DNA of 64,000 bases. It comes from Denitrificimonas caeni DSM 24390. Lineage in GTDB: Bacteria; Pseudomonadota; Gammaproteobacteria; Pseudomonadales; Pseudomonadaceae. Positions 21,260-30,459 of this stretch are shown in pieces. Both the position numbers and the translations under genes were made by a program. The notes under the pieces are model-generated. The model was not told the DNA's origin. It ran no database searches and was given only the letters and a program-made list of their open reading frames with translations. Location of the stretch: assembly GCF_000421765.1 (NCBI RefSeq), contig NZ_ATXQ01000004.1:186001-250000 (forward strand), read 5' to 3'. The stretch's first letter is position 1, and every line of letters begins with the position of its first letter.

Positions 21260-22269
21260 CAGTTGGTTTCCTCTACGCGTTGCTTGTATTGATAAGCATG
21301 ATAAACCCGCTGTGCGACCAGAAGCATGCTGAGCAACCAAGCAAAAGCTAAAGGCCAGTGGTAAAACTGCTTGCTCGAGCGTTGCGGTTTGTGCAGTTGC
21401 GCAGCAGGCTCAAGACGGTTTAAAGCGCTATGGATATCTACCAAGTCAGCGGTTTGCGTAGCGTGAAAATAGAGCCCTGAACTGATCTTAGCAATGTCCT
21501 GTAAACCCTGTTCGTCTAAATCTAAACTAGAGGTGTCGTGCAAACTATTGGCTGTTTCTGCTTGAAGTTGATGACCAATACCCACAGCGTAAATCTTGAT
21601 TTGATAGCGCGCGGCTAATTCGGCTGCGGCCAGCGGTGACATGACACCGCTGGTATTAGCACCGTCAGTAATCAGTAACAGTACGCGGTGTTCGGCCGGG
21701 CGCATGCGCAAACGTTTAATGGCTAAACCTATGGCGTCACCCATTGAAGTATTTGCCCCTGCAATACCAGGCTGGGCTTCATTGAGCCAAGTTCGCACGC
21801 TGTGATGATCGTAGGTCAGCGGGGCTTGCAGATAGGCTTGGCTACCAAACAAAATCAAGCCTAAACGGTCACCGTGACGCTCACTGATAAAAGTGTTTAG
21901 TAACTGCTTTACAAACTCCATACGCGAGATGCTTTGTCCTTCCAATTCCATATCGCCGTACAGCATAGAGCTGGAGACATCGACGGCAATCAGTAGATCG
22001 CGACCTGTGGTGGGTTGCTCCAATAGCTCGCCTTGTTGCTGTGGGCGTGCGCCAGCAGTCAGCAGCAATAGCCAGATCAACACATAGACCGCCGTGTGGC
22101 TGCGCCAAGCAGGTACTGAGGCTTGTTGCGCCATAGCTAAGGCATGCAAATCGTTAAAAAAAGGTACACTGAGTTCGGCCTCGGGTTTGCTAGCTGTCGG
22201 CAGACAGCGGCGCAGCAGCCATGGCAAAGGCAGCAGTATAAATACCCATGGCCAAGCGAATTCAAACAT
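21259..22269 (-). CDS. batA: BatA-type VWA-domain membrane protein
   Basis: 336 residues: N-terminal membrane helix (WPWVFILLPLPWLL), a second near residue 55, a VWA domain with an intact MIDAS (DLLIAVDVSSSM; later TSMGDA and ITDGANTSG), and a C-terminal membrane segment (WPLAFAWLLSMLLVAQRVY). In contrast with BatB the metal site is complete. The start is the ATG 22269, overlapping the DUF4381 gene by eight bases. Confidence 0.9.
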   Translation of the reverse strand: MFEFAWPWVFILLPLPWLLRRCLPTASKPEAELSVPFFNDLHALAMAQQASVPAWRSHTAVYVLIWLLLLTAGARPQQQGELLEQPTTGRDLLIAVDVSSSMLYGDMELEGQSISRMEFVKQLLNTFISERHGDRLGLILFGSQAYLQAPLTYDHHSVRTWLNEAQPGIAGANTSMGDAIGLAIKRLRMRPAEHRVLLLITDGANTSGVMSPLAAAELAARYQIKIYAVGIGHQLQAETANSLHDTSSLDLDEQGLQDIAKISSGLYFHATQTADLVDIHSALNRLEPAAQLHKPQRSSKQFYHWPLAFAWLLSMLLVAQRVYHAYQYKQRVEETN

Positions 22270-22753
22270 GTTTGCGAATCCAGATATCGATGGCTTGTTG
22301 CAATTGCACAATGGCTTTGTCGTCCAGCCGGCAGTCAGGCTGATAACTACCGTTAACCAAAATCATCCAGCGGGTTAAACCTGCTGCAGGGCAGCGGCTG
22401 TCTAAAAAAGCTAACCACTCACGGCCGCTTAATGTATGGCTGGCATAGTCAGGGTAGCGTACAGCACAAATACGTTTCAGTAATTGGTTGAGTTGCTGTA
22501 ACCAAGGGCCTGCCTGTTCTCCATCAAAAGGTTTGGGCAGTGAGTGCAATTGTTGTAAGGCGCTTTCACGTAATGGGTCGAGGGTAAGAGTTTGTTGCGC
22601 TTTTTGACCTTGTAAACGTCGGTGCTTAACGTAACGCCACAGCAGTATAGCGATCAGTAGTGTTGCCGCGAGAAACCACCAACCGAACGCAGGTGGCCAC
22701 CACTTGATTGGCTCAGGTAAGACAATGGGCTGTAACTGTTCAATAGTGATCAT
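22262..22753 (-). CDS. DUF4381 membrane protein of the MoxR/Bat cluster
   Basis: 163 residues, with a Pro/Trp-rich start (LPEPIKWWPPAFGWWFLAATLL), one membrane helix at about 22-42, and a cytosolic helical domain. DUF4381 proteins are nearly always found between DUF58 and VWA genes of MoxR operons. No enzymatic motif is visible. It overlaps the upstream gene in ATGA and the downstream one by eight bases. Confidence 0.88.
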   Translation of the reverse strand: MITIEQLQPIVLPEPIKWWPPAFGWWFLAATLLIAILLWRYVKHRRLQGQKAQQTLTLDPLRESALQQLHSLPKPFDGEQAGPWLQQLNQLLKRICAVRYPDYASHTLSGREWLAFLDSRCPAAGLTRWMILVNGSYQPDCRLDDKAIVQLQQAIDIWIRKHV

Positions 22754-23691
22754 GGCGTACCCGTCAAGCTAGCTTTGCCAGGTATAGAAAGAGTTTGCAG
22801 TTGTTGCAATAAAGGCACTGCCGTGGACAAAGGTAATAAGGGTGCACCCAGTTGCTTGGCGAGGGTTTGCCAAGCGTCTTGTTGTGCTTGGCCTTGCTGA
22901 CGCCATTGCTGACGAAGTGCTTTTTGCCCAGTGTCTAAGGTGATGCTGCGTTCACCCATGCTAAAAGAAGCTTGCGCTAAGGCTGGCAGACGATGCTCAA
23001 GCGGGTCGCTGATCGGTACTAAAATTAATTCGGCATGTTCATTAAGACGTCGCAGGAGTTGACTATTGTCTTCATCGAGGTGACGTTCGTTGCAAATCAA
23101 AATGATTAAGCTGCCGGGGCGTGTCATCCGCCGGGCTTGTTGTAACACTGCAGATAGAGGATTGGCGCTCTCACTGAGCATAGGTTCTTGTAACGCTTGA
23201 TTCGCCGTAGCAATCGCTTGCAGCAGCTGTAACACGCTGTGCTTGTTGCGATGCGCTGGGATGTGCTGGAGCTGCGTGTCGGCAAACACCAAGCCGCCGA
23301 CGCGGTCATTATGTTGTAGGCCTGCCCAAGCAAACAGACTGGCAATTTGCGCAGCTAGCACCGACTTAAAACAACCTCTGCTGGCAAAAAATAAATGTGC
23401 ACTTTGCTCAACCATAATAAAGATCGGTCGTTCACGCTCTTCATGGAAAACTTTGGTATGCACTTCGCCTGTGCGTGCGGTAACACGCCAGTCGATACTG
23501 CGAGCATCATCGCCAGATTGATAGGCGCGCACTTGGTCAAAATCCATGCCGCGACCGCGCAGGCGTGATTGATGCAGGCCGAGTAAAGGGCTGCGCTGCA
23601 ATGGGGTGCTAAAGAGTGCAATTTTGTGCAAGTAATGACGCGTCGCCAGCAAATCCTGCAGGTTGATATGGGTACGCCCTTGCACGTCCAT
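22750..23691 (-). CDS. DUF58 domain protein of the MoxR/Bat cluster
   Basis: 313 residues, cytosolic. The DUF58 signature is GRGMDFDQVRAYQSGDDARSIDWRVTARTGEVHTKVFHEERE. The remainder is a VWA-like fold (PIFIMVEQSAHLFFASRG) lacking a classical MIDAS. It acts with MoxR ATPases in an unknown way. Its ATG overlaps the moxR stop by one base. Confidence 0.9.
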   Translation of the reverse strand: MDVQGRTHINLQDLLATRHYLHKIALFSTPLQRSPLLGLHQSRLRGRGMDFDQVRAYQSGDDARSIDWRVTARTGEVHTKVFHEERERPIFIMVEQSAHLFFASRGCFKSVLAAQIASLFAWAGLQHNDRVGGLVFADTQLQHIPAHRNKHSVLQLLQAIATANQALQEPMLSESANPLSAVLQQARRMTRPGSLIILICNERHLDEDNSQLLRRLNEHAELILVPISDPLEHRLPALAQASFSMGERSITLDTGQKALRQQWRQQGQAQQDAWQTLAKQLGAPLLPLSTAVPLLQQLQTLSIPGKASLTGTP

Positions 23692-24650
23692 TAGGCGACC
23701 GCGACAACATCAAGCAAACGTTGCAACACTTGGTCTTGATCAATACCGGCAGCTTCTGCTTCAAAAGACAAAATAATACGATGGCGTAAGGTATCGAAGA
23801 GTACAGCTTGAATGTCTTCAGGGCTGACAAAGTCGCGACCAGCCAACCAAGCATGCGCGCGTGCGCAACGGTCGATGGCGATTGAGCCGCGCGGGCTGGC
23901 GCCAAAACGAATCCACTTGGCTAAGTCGCTGTCGTACTTGCCGGGTGTGCGAGTGGCGATCACCAATTGCACCAAATACTCTTCCATCGCATCGGCCATG
24001 TATAGGTTTAGAATTTCTTCGCGAGCGGCAAAAATTGTACTTTGATCAAGTTGCTGGGGAGGTTTTTGTTCGCCATGTAAAGCAATGCCGCGGGCTTGCT
24101 GGAGAATTTTTCGCTCAATGTGGGCGTCGGGGAAACCGATTTTCACATGCATTAGAAAGCGATCGAGCTGCGCTTCTGGCAGAGGATAAGTGCCTTCTTG
24201 TTCAATTGGGTTTTGCGTGGCCATTACTAAAAATAAGTCAGTCAGCGGGTAAGTGCTATTGCCGACGCTGACTTGATGCTCGGCCATGGCCTCTAGCAGT
24301 GCTGATTGCACTTTGGCTGGAGCGCGATTGATTTCGTCAGCAAGAATTAAATTATGAAAAATAGGGCCGTGCTGGAATTCGAAATTAGCATTTTCTGGGC
24401 GATAAATATCAGTGCCCGTAATGTCTGAAGGCAATAAGTCAGGGGTGAATTGAATACGCTGAAAACTGGCCTCTAGACCGTCAGCCAAGTATTTAATTGC
24501 TTTGGTTTTTGCCAGTCCCGGGGCACCTTCGACCAATAAGTGGCCATCGGCTAAAAGAGCAATCAGCAAGCGATCAATCAGGCGTTCTTGGCCTAAAATC
24601 TGGCTGGTTAAATAGTTGCGTAACGCGAGTAAGGCTTCATGAGGTGACAT
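23691..24650 (-). CDS. MoxR-family AAA+ ATPase
   Basis: About 319 residues. Walker A GAPGLAKT, Walker B LILADEINRAP, sensor 1 MATQNPIEQEGTYPLPEAQLDRF and the C-terminal lid (FGASPRGSIAIDRCARAHA) are visible. MoxR ATPases are chaperone-like partners of VWA proteins. It is the first gene of the operon down to batD. I take ATG 24650 as start; a TTG 15 bases upstream is also open. A 12-base palindrome AACAGGCCTGTT touches the ATG. Confidence 0.93.
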   Translation of the reverse strand: MSPHEALLALRNYLTSQILGQERLIDRLLIALLADGHLLVEGAPGLAKTKAIKYLADGLEASFQRIQFTPDLLPSDITGTDIYRPENANFEFQHGPIFHNLILADEINRAPAKVQSALLEAMAEHQVSVGNSTYPLTDLFLVMATQNPIEQEGTYPLPEAQLDRFLMHVKIGFPDAHIERKILQQARGIALHGEQKPPQQLDQSTIFAAREEILNLYMADAMEEYLVQLVIATRTPGKYDSDLAKWIRFGASPRGSIAIDRCARAHAWLAGRDFVSPEDIQAVLFDTLRHRIILSFEAEAAGIDQDQVLQRLLDVVAVA

Positions 24651-24751
24651 AACAGGCCTGTTCAATGCAAGGTGCTAAGGCGCAGTGTAATGCATCTGTG
24701 TGGCCGATGGATATGCATGACAACTGACTGATGAATCGATCACAAACCGCT

Positions 24752-25387
24752 TTAGAAAGGGGCTGGACAGGTGAAATCTAAACGCTGCTTAGTGTCTGGA
24801 TGAGTGAAACTCAGTGCGCTGGCATGCAAGCATAAGCGTGGCGCTGCCTGTAACGCTTGTTCATGAGCGTAAAGACCGTCACCAAGCAGTGGGTGACCAA
24901 TAGATAACATGTGCACGCGTAACTGATGGGAGCGGCCAGTGTAAGGGGTGAGTTCGACCCGAGTGGATTGCTCGCCACGTTCGAGTACACGCCAGTATGT
25001 TAAAGCATGCTTGCCTTGCTCATGGTCGACCACGTGGCGGGGCTTAGTCGGTGGATCATAGCGCAGCGGTAATTCAATTTTCCCTTGATCATCACTTGGC
25101 TGACCCCAGCACAGTGCAGTGTAGAGTTTATCCACTTCACGATCATGAAACTGGCGTGACAGTTCACGGTGGGTATCTGCATCACGAGCGAGGATAATCA
25201 GCCCTGAAGTTTCCCAATCTAAACGGTGCACGATGCGTGCGTCAGGGTAGCCGTTGTCTTGTAGCCGAGTTACCAAACAATCCTTATTGTCTTCCGCCCG
25301 TCCTGGGACTGAAAGCAACAGTGTGGGCTTGTTGACCACTAATAAATAAGGGTCTTGGTAAATGATGGCAATATTGGACAGCGGCAT
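24752..25387 (-). CDS. rluA: Pseudouridine synthase RluA
   Basis: 212 residues of the RluA family without an S4 domain. Catalytic D57 lies in HRLDWETSGLIILA; other motifs are VVNKPTLLLSVPGR, PYTGRSHQLRVHM and HPLLGDGLYA. RluA modifies 23S U746 and several tRNA U32. The ATG 25387 has AAGG upstream. It follows minE, as in Pseudomonas, which supports the name; TruC would be the alternative. Confidence 0.88.
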   Translation of the reverse strand: MPLSNIAIIYQDPYLLVVNKPTLLLSVPGRAEDNKDCLVTRLQDNGYPDARIVHRLDWETSGLIILARDADTHRELSRQFHDREVDKLYTALCWGQPSDDQGKIELPLRYDPPTKPRHVVDHEQGKHALTYWRVLERGEQSTRVELTPYTGRSHQLRVHMLSIGHPLLGDGLYAHEQALQAAPRLCLHASALSFTHPDTKQRLDFTCPAPF

Positions 25388-25404
25388 AAATAACCTTATA
25401 AATA

Positions 25405-25432
25405 CATTTGGCGGCCCTGAGGCCGCCAAATG
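25405..25432 (-). terminator. Perfect hairpin between minE and rluA
   Basis: A 12-base perfect stem (25405-25416 with 25421-25432) with a tetraloop. On the minus strand it is followed by TATTTAT, so it may be a partial terminator or a processing or stability element. Confidence 0.6.
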
Positions 25433-25454
25433 ATGACTGCGTAGCGATGCTAAC

Positions 25455-25709
25455 TTAGCGATCTGGCAGAGTAATGTTTAACTCAAGAATCGAGCAGCTA
25501 CCTTGGTTTTCTAGAGCAACTTGCACTTGGTCTTGATCGATATTGACGTATTTACGAATCACTTCGACCAATTCTTTTTGCAAGGCAGGTAAGTAATCTG
25601 GCTCGTCACGTTGACCGCGTTCGTGCGCCACAATAATTTGTAGACGCTCTTTGGCAATCGATGCGGTAGGGGCTTTTTTACGGGTTCTAAGAAAATCTAA
25701 AATGCTCAC
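25455..25709 (-). CDS. minE: Cell division topological specificity factor MinE
   Basis: 84 residues: an amphipathic N-terminal membrane-targeting part ([15 protein letters not shown]), the MinD-interaction helix ([16 protein letters not shown]) and the dimerisation domain ([16 protein letters not shown]). It stimulates MinD ATPase and so drives Min oscillation. The start is GTG in GTGA, overlapping the minD stop. Confidence 0.97.
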   Translation of the reverse strand: MSILDFLRTRKKAPTASIAKERLQIIVAHERGQRDEPDYLPALQKELVEVIRKYVNIDQDQVQVALENQGSCSILELNITLPDR

Positions 25710-26521
25710 TCTTTACCTCCGAACATGCGCTGGAGGAAACCTTTTTTCTGCACTTCGAGAAAACGGTGCGGCACCTCTTTACCCAGTAAACGATCAACGG
25801 CATCACTGTAGGCTTGGCCGGCATCGCTCTCTTCATCCAGGATCACCGGTACACCTTGGTTCGAGGCTTTGAGTACCGCTTGTGATTCTGGGATCACACC
25901 AATCATTTCGATTGATAGGATTTCTTCGACGTCTTCAACGCTGAGCATTTCGCCGCGAGCAACGCGCTCTGGGCTGTAACGGGTCAGTAATAAATGTTCG
26001 CTGACAGGTTCGCGACCTTCTTCGGCGCGTTTAGATTTGCTCGAGAGCAAACCTAGCATACGGTCAGAGTCACGTACTGAAGACACTTCAGGGTTGGTCA
26101 CTACGATCGCAGCGTCTGCTAAGTACATGGCCAGGTGTGCGCCTTTTTCGATACCAGCAGGGGAGTCACAAATCACATACTCAAACTGTTCAGCCAGTTC
26201 AGTAATAATTTTTTCCACGCCTTCTAAGGTTAGCGCATCTTTATCGCGAGTCTGGCTGGCAGCGAGAATGTAGAGGTTTTCAATGCGCTTATCTTTGATA
26301 AGGGCCTGATTAAGCGTGGCTTCGCCATTGATCACGTTAACAAAGTCGTAGACCACTCGGCGCTCGCAGCCCATGATTAAATCAAGGTTACGCAAACCGA
26401 CATCAAAATCGACAATAACAGTACGGTGTCCCCGTAATGCGAGGCCAGTGCCAATTGCAGCGCTGGTAGTAGTTTTACCAACGCCGCCTTTACCTGATGT
26501 AACAACAAGAATCTTAGACAA
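25706..26521 (-). CDS. minD: Septum site-determining ATPase MinD
   Basis: 271 residues of the ParA/MinD type. The deviant Walker A is KGGVGKTT, switch [10 protein letters not shown] and Walker [12 protein letters not shown] are visible, with the amphipathic C-terminal membrane helix ([10 protein letters not shown]). I start at TTG 26521, six bases after AAGGTG, because the upstream GTG is within the ribosome site and the resulting length matches Pseudomonas MinD. Confidence 0.96.
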   Translation of the reverse strand: MSKILVVTSGKGGVGKTTTSAAIGTGLALRGHRTVIVDFDVGLRNLDLIMGCERRVVYDFVNVINGEATLNQALIKDKRIENLYILAASQTRDKDALTLEGVEKIITELAEQFEYVICDSPAGIEKGAHLAMYLADAAIVVTNPEVSSVRDSDRMLGLLSSKSKRAEEGREPVSEHLLLTRYSPERVARGEMLSVEDVEEILSIEMIGVIPESQAVLKASNQGVPVILDEESDAGQAYSDAVDRLLGKEVPHRFLEVQKKGFLQRMFGGKE

Positions 26522-26597
26522 GCGGATCACCTTATGAATAGAGTAAAGGGTGGTTGATGGGTTGATTATAAAGTGTTCATCAATACAAAGGTATAGA

Positions 26598-27320
26598 TCA
26601 GAGCTCAGAGATCTCTAACTGTTCCTCATTTAAACAAGTTTGCGAAGCTTTTCCCCATGCAGGGTCGCGACGCAAGTCTTCGGCAACCTTATATTGCCCT
26701 GCGATTGAGAGTAATTCAGCGCCCAACTGTTGGCAAAAAATACGAGCTTCACGGTTACCGTTAATCCCAGCCAAAGCGCGGCCACGTAAAGGGCCATAGA
26801 CATGAATATTGCCATCGGCTAACAGTTCGGCACCGGCGCTGACCGCTGCCATGACAATTAAATCGCTGTTTTTGGCGTAAATCTGCTGACCGCTGCGTAC
26901 CGGATGAGTGATAACCCTTGCCGGTATTAAGCTTGGTTCAGCTGGTGTTTCAGCGGCTGGCGCAATGGCTAATGGACGTTCACGTGCATCACTGGGCGGG
27001 ATAACCGCAATGTTTAAAGCTTTAGCAGCAGTTAAGTCTGCAGGCCGGTCACTGCGAATAGCCATGGTGCTTAAGCCATGCTCGCGGCAGATGGTTAATA
27101 GCCGCTCGAGATCCAAAGGCTTGGTATCATCAGTGCATTTATCTAAAGCTAAAATAATCGGTGTATTTTGGAAAAACTGCGGTGCCTGCTCAACTTTTTC
27201 TGTCAGTTGTATGGCTAAAGCGTCCAAATCATTGGATGAAAGCTCGAGGATGGTTAAGGCAAGCATGCTGCCTTTAAGTTGAAAGACCGGTGCTTTCTCA
27301 AGAAGATCTGCTTGGTTCAT
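26598..27320 (-). CDS. minC: Septum site-determining inhibitor MinC
   Basis: 240 residues: N-terminal FtsZ-inhibitory domain ([17 protein letters not shown]), a proline/alanine-rich linker near 120-135, and the C-terminal beta-helix ([35 protein letters not shown]). It blocks Z-ring assembly away from mid-cell. A 76-base gap separates it from minD. It is divergent from lpxL. Confidence 0.96.
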   Translation of the reverse strand: MNQADLLEKAPVFQLKGSMLALTILELSSNDLDALAIQLTEKVEQAPQFFQNTPIILALDKCTDDTKPLDLERLLTICREHGLSTMAIRSDRPADLTAAKALNIAVIPPSDARERPLAIAPAAETPAEPSLIPARVITHPVRSGQQIYAKNSDLIVMAAVSAGAELLADGNIHVYGPLRGRALAGINGNREARIFCQQLGAELLSIAGQYKVAEDLRRDPAWGKASQTCLNEEQLEISEL

Positions 27321-27432
27321 CGGTGACTCTATGAAATGTAAAGATTAAAAAGGTTTATAACGTTAAGCATGGCAGGCTGCAAATCAATAAGCCATGTAGA
27401 ATACGATTTTTTATGCTGTTTGGTATGTATAT

Positions 27433-28353
27433 ATGAAACATTCTGGGTTTTCGTTGAGTTTCCTTCATCCGCGATTCTGGTTGTTGTGGTTCGGACTCGG
27501 CTTGCTATGGTTGATCACGCAGCTGCCTTATAAAGTATTGCTCTGGCTGGGGCGCGCATTAGGTGCTTTGATGTTGCGGGTGGCTGACAGTCGCCGCCGC
27601 ATTGTTACGCGCAATATTGAATTGTGTTTTCCAAAGCTTACGCAAGGTGAGCGTGAAGAGTTGGTGCGCGAAAATTTTGCTTCAATGGGCATCGCCTTTT
27701 TTGAAATGGCCATGAGTTGGTGGTGGCCGAAAAAGCGTCTGAGCAAATTATTGCAAGTCGAAGGTTTAGAGCATTTGCAAACAGCGCAAGCGCAAAAGCA
27801 AGGCGTCATCTTAATGGCGATCCATTTTACTACCTTGGAAATTGGTGCGGCGTTATTAGGTCAGCGGCATACCATTGACGGCATGTACCGAGCGCATAAA
27901 AACCCCGTGTTTGACTATGTGCAGCGCCGCGGCCGTGAGCGCCATAATGCTGATGCTCATGCTATTAAGCGTGAGGACGTGCGCGGTATGCTCAAAGTAT
28001 TGCGCCAAGGGCGGGCTATTTGGTATGCGCCAGACCAAGACTATGGTCCAAAACAGAGTGTTTTTGTGCCGCTGTTTGGTGTGCCAGCTGCTACAGTAAC
28101 CGCTACCAGCAAGTTTGCTAAGCTGGGGCGTGCGCTGGTGATTCCTATGACACAAATACGCTTGGCCAATGGCTGTGGCTATCTGATCAAAATCGAAGCA
28201 CCGCTGCAGGATTTTCCTGGTGAAACTGACGAGCAAGATTGTTTGCGGATTAATCAGTGGATTGAGCGTGCGATTGAGGTGCAGCCAGAACAGTATTTAT
28301 GGGCACATCGCCGTTTCAAAACCCGACCTGAAGGTGAGGCTAAGCTGTATTGA
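27433..28353 (+). CDS. lpxL: Lipid A lauroyl acyltransferase, LpxL/HtrB family
   Basis: 306 residues, with an N-terminal membrane anchor (FWLLWFGLGLLWLITQLPYKVLLWLG) and the acyltransferase HX4E motif H131-E136 (HFTTLE), followed by MYRAHKNP and WYAPDQDYG. The family adds a secondary acyl chain to the lipid A precursor at the inner membrane. No clear ribosome site precedes the ATG. It is next to minC as in Pseudomonas. Pseudomonads have two paralogs; which one this is cannot be told here. Confidence 0.9.
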   Translation: MKHSGFSLSFLHPRFWLLWFGLGLLWLITQLPYKVLLWLGRALGALMLRVADSRRRIVTRNIELCFPKLTQGEREELVRENFASMGIAFFEMAMSWWWPKKRLSKLLQVEGLEHLQTAQAQKQGVILMAIHFTTLEIGAALLGQRHTIDGMYRAHKNPVFDYVQRRGRERHNADAHAIKREDVRGMLKVLRQGRAIWYAPDQDYGPKQSVFVPLFGVPAATVTATSKFAKLGRALVIPMTQIRLANGCGYLIKIEAPLQDFPGETDEQDCLRINQWIERAIEVQPEQYLWAHRRFKTRPEGEAKLY

Positions 28354-29552
28354 AAACAGAGGAACAGATCCCTTCGCCGAAGCCGCTGCTCAATGGCAAA
28401 AAAGACAGTGCTGTGACTGGCTTGATTTTATCAGGCGGTGGTGCGCGTGCGGCTTATCAGGTGGGTGTCTTGGCGGCAATTGCTGACTTGTTGCCCGAGT
28501 CAGCGGAAAATCCTTTTGAAGTGATTGTCGGCACCTCAGCCGGCGCGATCAATGCGGTCAGTCTGGCCTGTGGCGCTTTGGACTTTCAGCAAGCAATCCG
28601 CAAGTTAACCAGCGTTTGGCAGGGTTTTCGTACTGAGTTGGTGTATCGCACTGATTGGTGGGGAGTTCTTCGCCAAGCAGGGCGTTTCGTTGGACAGCAC
28701 TTGCTCGGCCTAGGGCGTGGGCTTGCGCCTGTGGCTTTATTGGATAACTCGCCGCTGCGTGATTTATTGCTAAAGGAACTGGACTTTTCTGGAATTAATC
28801 TTGCGGTGGCGCGGCGTAAGTTGCGCGCGGTTGCGATTACTGCCTTTGCTTATCAGTCTGGGCAAGCGGTCACTTTTTACCAAGGTCGCGGTAACATTGA
28901 CCCTTGGTTACGTCATCGGCGGCATGGCTTGCCTACGCGTTTGCGTATTGAGCATTTGATGGCCAGCTCAGCCATTCCTTTGCTGTTTCCACCGGTACGT
29001 TTGAATAATGAGTATTTTGGTGATGGCGCTGTGCGTCAGGCTGCGCCCATCAGTCCGGCGTTGCACTTAGGTGCTGATAAAGTCTTAGTGATTGGGGTGC
29101 GTAGCCAAACGCAAGAAGAGCAAATCATTCCAATGACTGCGCGCCCACCCAGTCTTGCGCAAATTGGTGGACACCTACTTAACAGTACCTTTATCGATAA
29201 TTTAGAATCAGATCTGGAGTTGCTTGGGCGTCTGAATATGCTTGGGCAAATGCTGCCGGAAAGCGAGCGTAAAAAACATCTAGGGCTTGCTCCTGTGGAT
29301 GTTTTAGTTATTTCTCCGAGCAAGAAGATTGACGAAATTGCCGCCCGTCATCGCCACCAATTACCGGCGTCGTTGCGTTTGTTTTTACGTGGGCCGGGAG
29401 CAACACGCGCCAGTGGCGGTGGGGTGTTGAGCTATTTACTCTTCGAGCGCAGTTATTGTAATGAATTGATTGAGTTGGGCTACCAAGATGCGATGAGTAA
29501 GAAAGATGAGCTCATCGCTTTTTTAGGTATTAGCCCGCCTGCAGCTCAGTAG
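28350..29552 (+). CDS. Patatin-like phospholipase
   Basis: 400 residues. Oxyanion loop GLILSGGGARAAYQVGVL, nucleophile S63 in GTSAG, and catalytic Asp in FGDGAVRQ. Such enzymes hydrolyse acyl esters of phospholipids; cytosolic location is likely since there is no signal peptide. The start TTG overlaps the lpxL stop in TTGA, so translation is coupled to lipid A acylation. The substrate is unknown. Confidence 0.88.
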   Translation: MKTEEQIPSPKPLLNGKKDSAVTGLILSGGGARAAYQVGVLAAIADLLPESAENPFEVIVGTSAGAINAVSLACGALDFQQAIRKLTSVWQGFRTELVYRTDWWGVLRQAGRFVGQHLLGLGRGLAPVALLDNSPLRDLLLKELDFSGINLAVARRKLRAVAITAFAYQSGQAVTFYQGRGNIDPWLRHRRHGLPTRLRIEHLMASSAIPLLFPPVRLNNEYFGDGAVRQAAPISPALHLGADKVLVIGVRSQTQEEQIIPMTARPPSLAQIGGHLLNSTFIDNLESDLELLGRLNMLGQMLPESERKKHLGLAPVDVLVISPSKKIDEIAARHRHQLPASLRLFLRGPGATRASGGGVLSYLLFERSYCNELIELGYQDAMSKKDELIAFLGISPPAAQ

Positions 29553-29559
29553 TGTTTAA

Positions 29560-30279
29560 TCAGCTGTCATCTGCCGTGCGACGCTTGCTGGCGCTGGCCA
29601 CTTGTGGAGTGCGGCAGTTTAAGTAGATTGAGCTTTGTAGCCATTGCTGGTCGGGATACCAAGAAAACATAAACTGGCCGCCTTTGAGTTTATCAATCAC
29701 TGTGCGAGCAATTTCTGGACGTACAGCAGGACAACCTTGGCTGCGACCAATACGGCCTTGAGTCTTGATCCATGCTGGATTGACGTAGTCGGCAGGGTGA
29801 ATAACGATGGCGCGCTCACGGGCACGGTCATTAATGCCAGGCTCTAGACCGTCCATGCGTAATGAGTAACCGTGCTTACCTTGATAGCTTTCTGCAGTGC
29901 GAAATAAGCCAATGCTGGATTGGTGGCTGCCATTGGTATTGGAAAAGCTGGTGGCAAAGTTATCGCCAGAACGGTTGCCGTGAGCGACAAAATCATGCAA
30001 AACCAATTGTTTGCTTTGTAAGTCAAAAATCCACAAGCGCTTGTCACTGGACGGTAAAGAAAAATCAATCACCGCCAAACGTTGAGCGGGTTCTGCGCCG
30101 TGGCTGAGAGCACATTGCATCGCACTTAAGGCGGTATTGAGTACTTTGCTGTTTAAATTGGGTGCTGATTGTTTAAGAGAGTGAGCAAGCTGTTGTGGGT
30201 AAGTGGCGGCATTAACAGTAAAGACGCAGAAGCTCGATAGAACAGCGAATAATGATTTAAATAAAAAACAACGAAGCAT
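29560..30279 (-). CDS. Secreted L,D-transpeptidase-like murein protein (YkuD_2 type)
   Basis: 239 residues with a signal peptide (FKSLFAVLSSFCVFTVNAATY). The catalytic-type domain is visible in VAHGNRSGDNFATSFSN, SLRMDGLEPGIND, IHPADYVNPAW and the cysteine motif GRSQGCPAV. The family is annotated as murein L,D-transpeptidase catalytic domain protein. It ends seven bases from the patatin gene and is divergent from another L,D-transpeptidase. Confidence 0.86.
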   Translation of the reverse strand: MLRCFLFKSLFAVLSSFCVFTVNAATYPQQLAHSLKQSAPNLNSKVLNTALSAMQCALSHGAEPAQRLAVIDFSLPSSDKRLWIFDLQSKQLVLHDFVAHGNRSGDNFATSFSNTNGSHQSSIGLFRTAESYQGKHGYSLRMDGLEPGINDRARERAIVIHPADYVNPAWIKTQGRIGRSQGCPAVRPEIARTVIDKLKGGQFMFSWYPDQQWLQSSIYLNCRTPQVASASKRRTADDS

Positions 30280-30368
30280 ACAAATACTCTCAGTACAGCA
30301 CAGTATGTGCTTTTAAAAATAGGCGGTTTGTCCGAGTTAGATCACAGCATCTTGGCATGTGTTGTTTT

Positions 30369-30374
30369 TATAAT
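30369..30374 (+). promoter_or_regulatory. -10 box TATAAT for the L,D-transpeptidase gene
   Basis: An exact TATAAT about 86 bases before the TTG chosen as start. The -35 position is not conserved. Its place downstream of the first GTG in the open frame argues against that GTG. Confidence 0.45.
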
Positions 30375-30459
30375 TGTGATACAACAGTCGCTACCTGCGT
30401 CTAACCTTATTGAAAGCGGTGATGCATCTTATAACAGCTCTCTGAATGGATCCAAACCC

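Noticed and set aside
17877-24650. Reading the MoxR-VWA cluster as a new defence or effector-associated system
   Set aside because: The order MoxR, DUF58, DUF4381, BatA, BatB, BatD is the standard aerotolerance-type operon with no nuclease or toxin partner.
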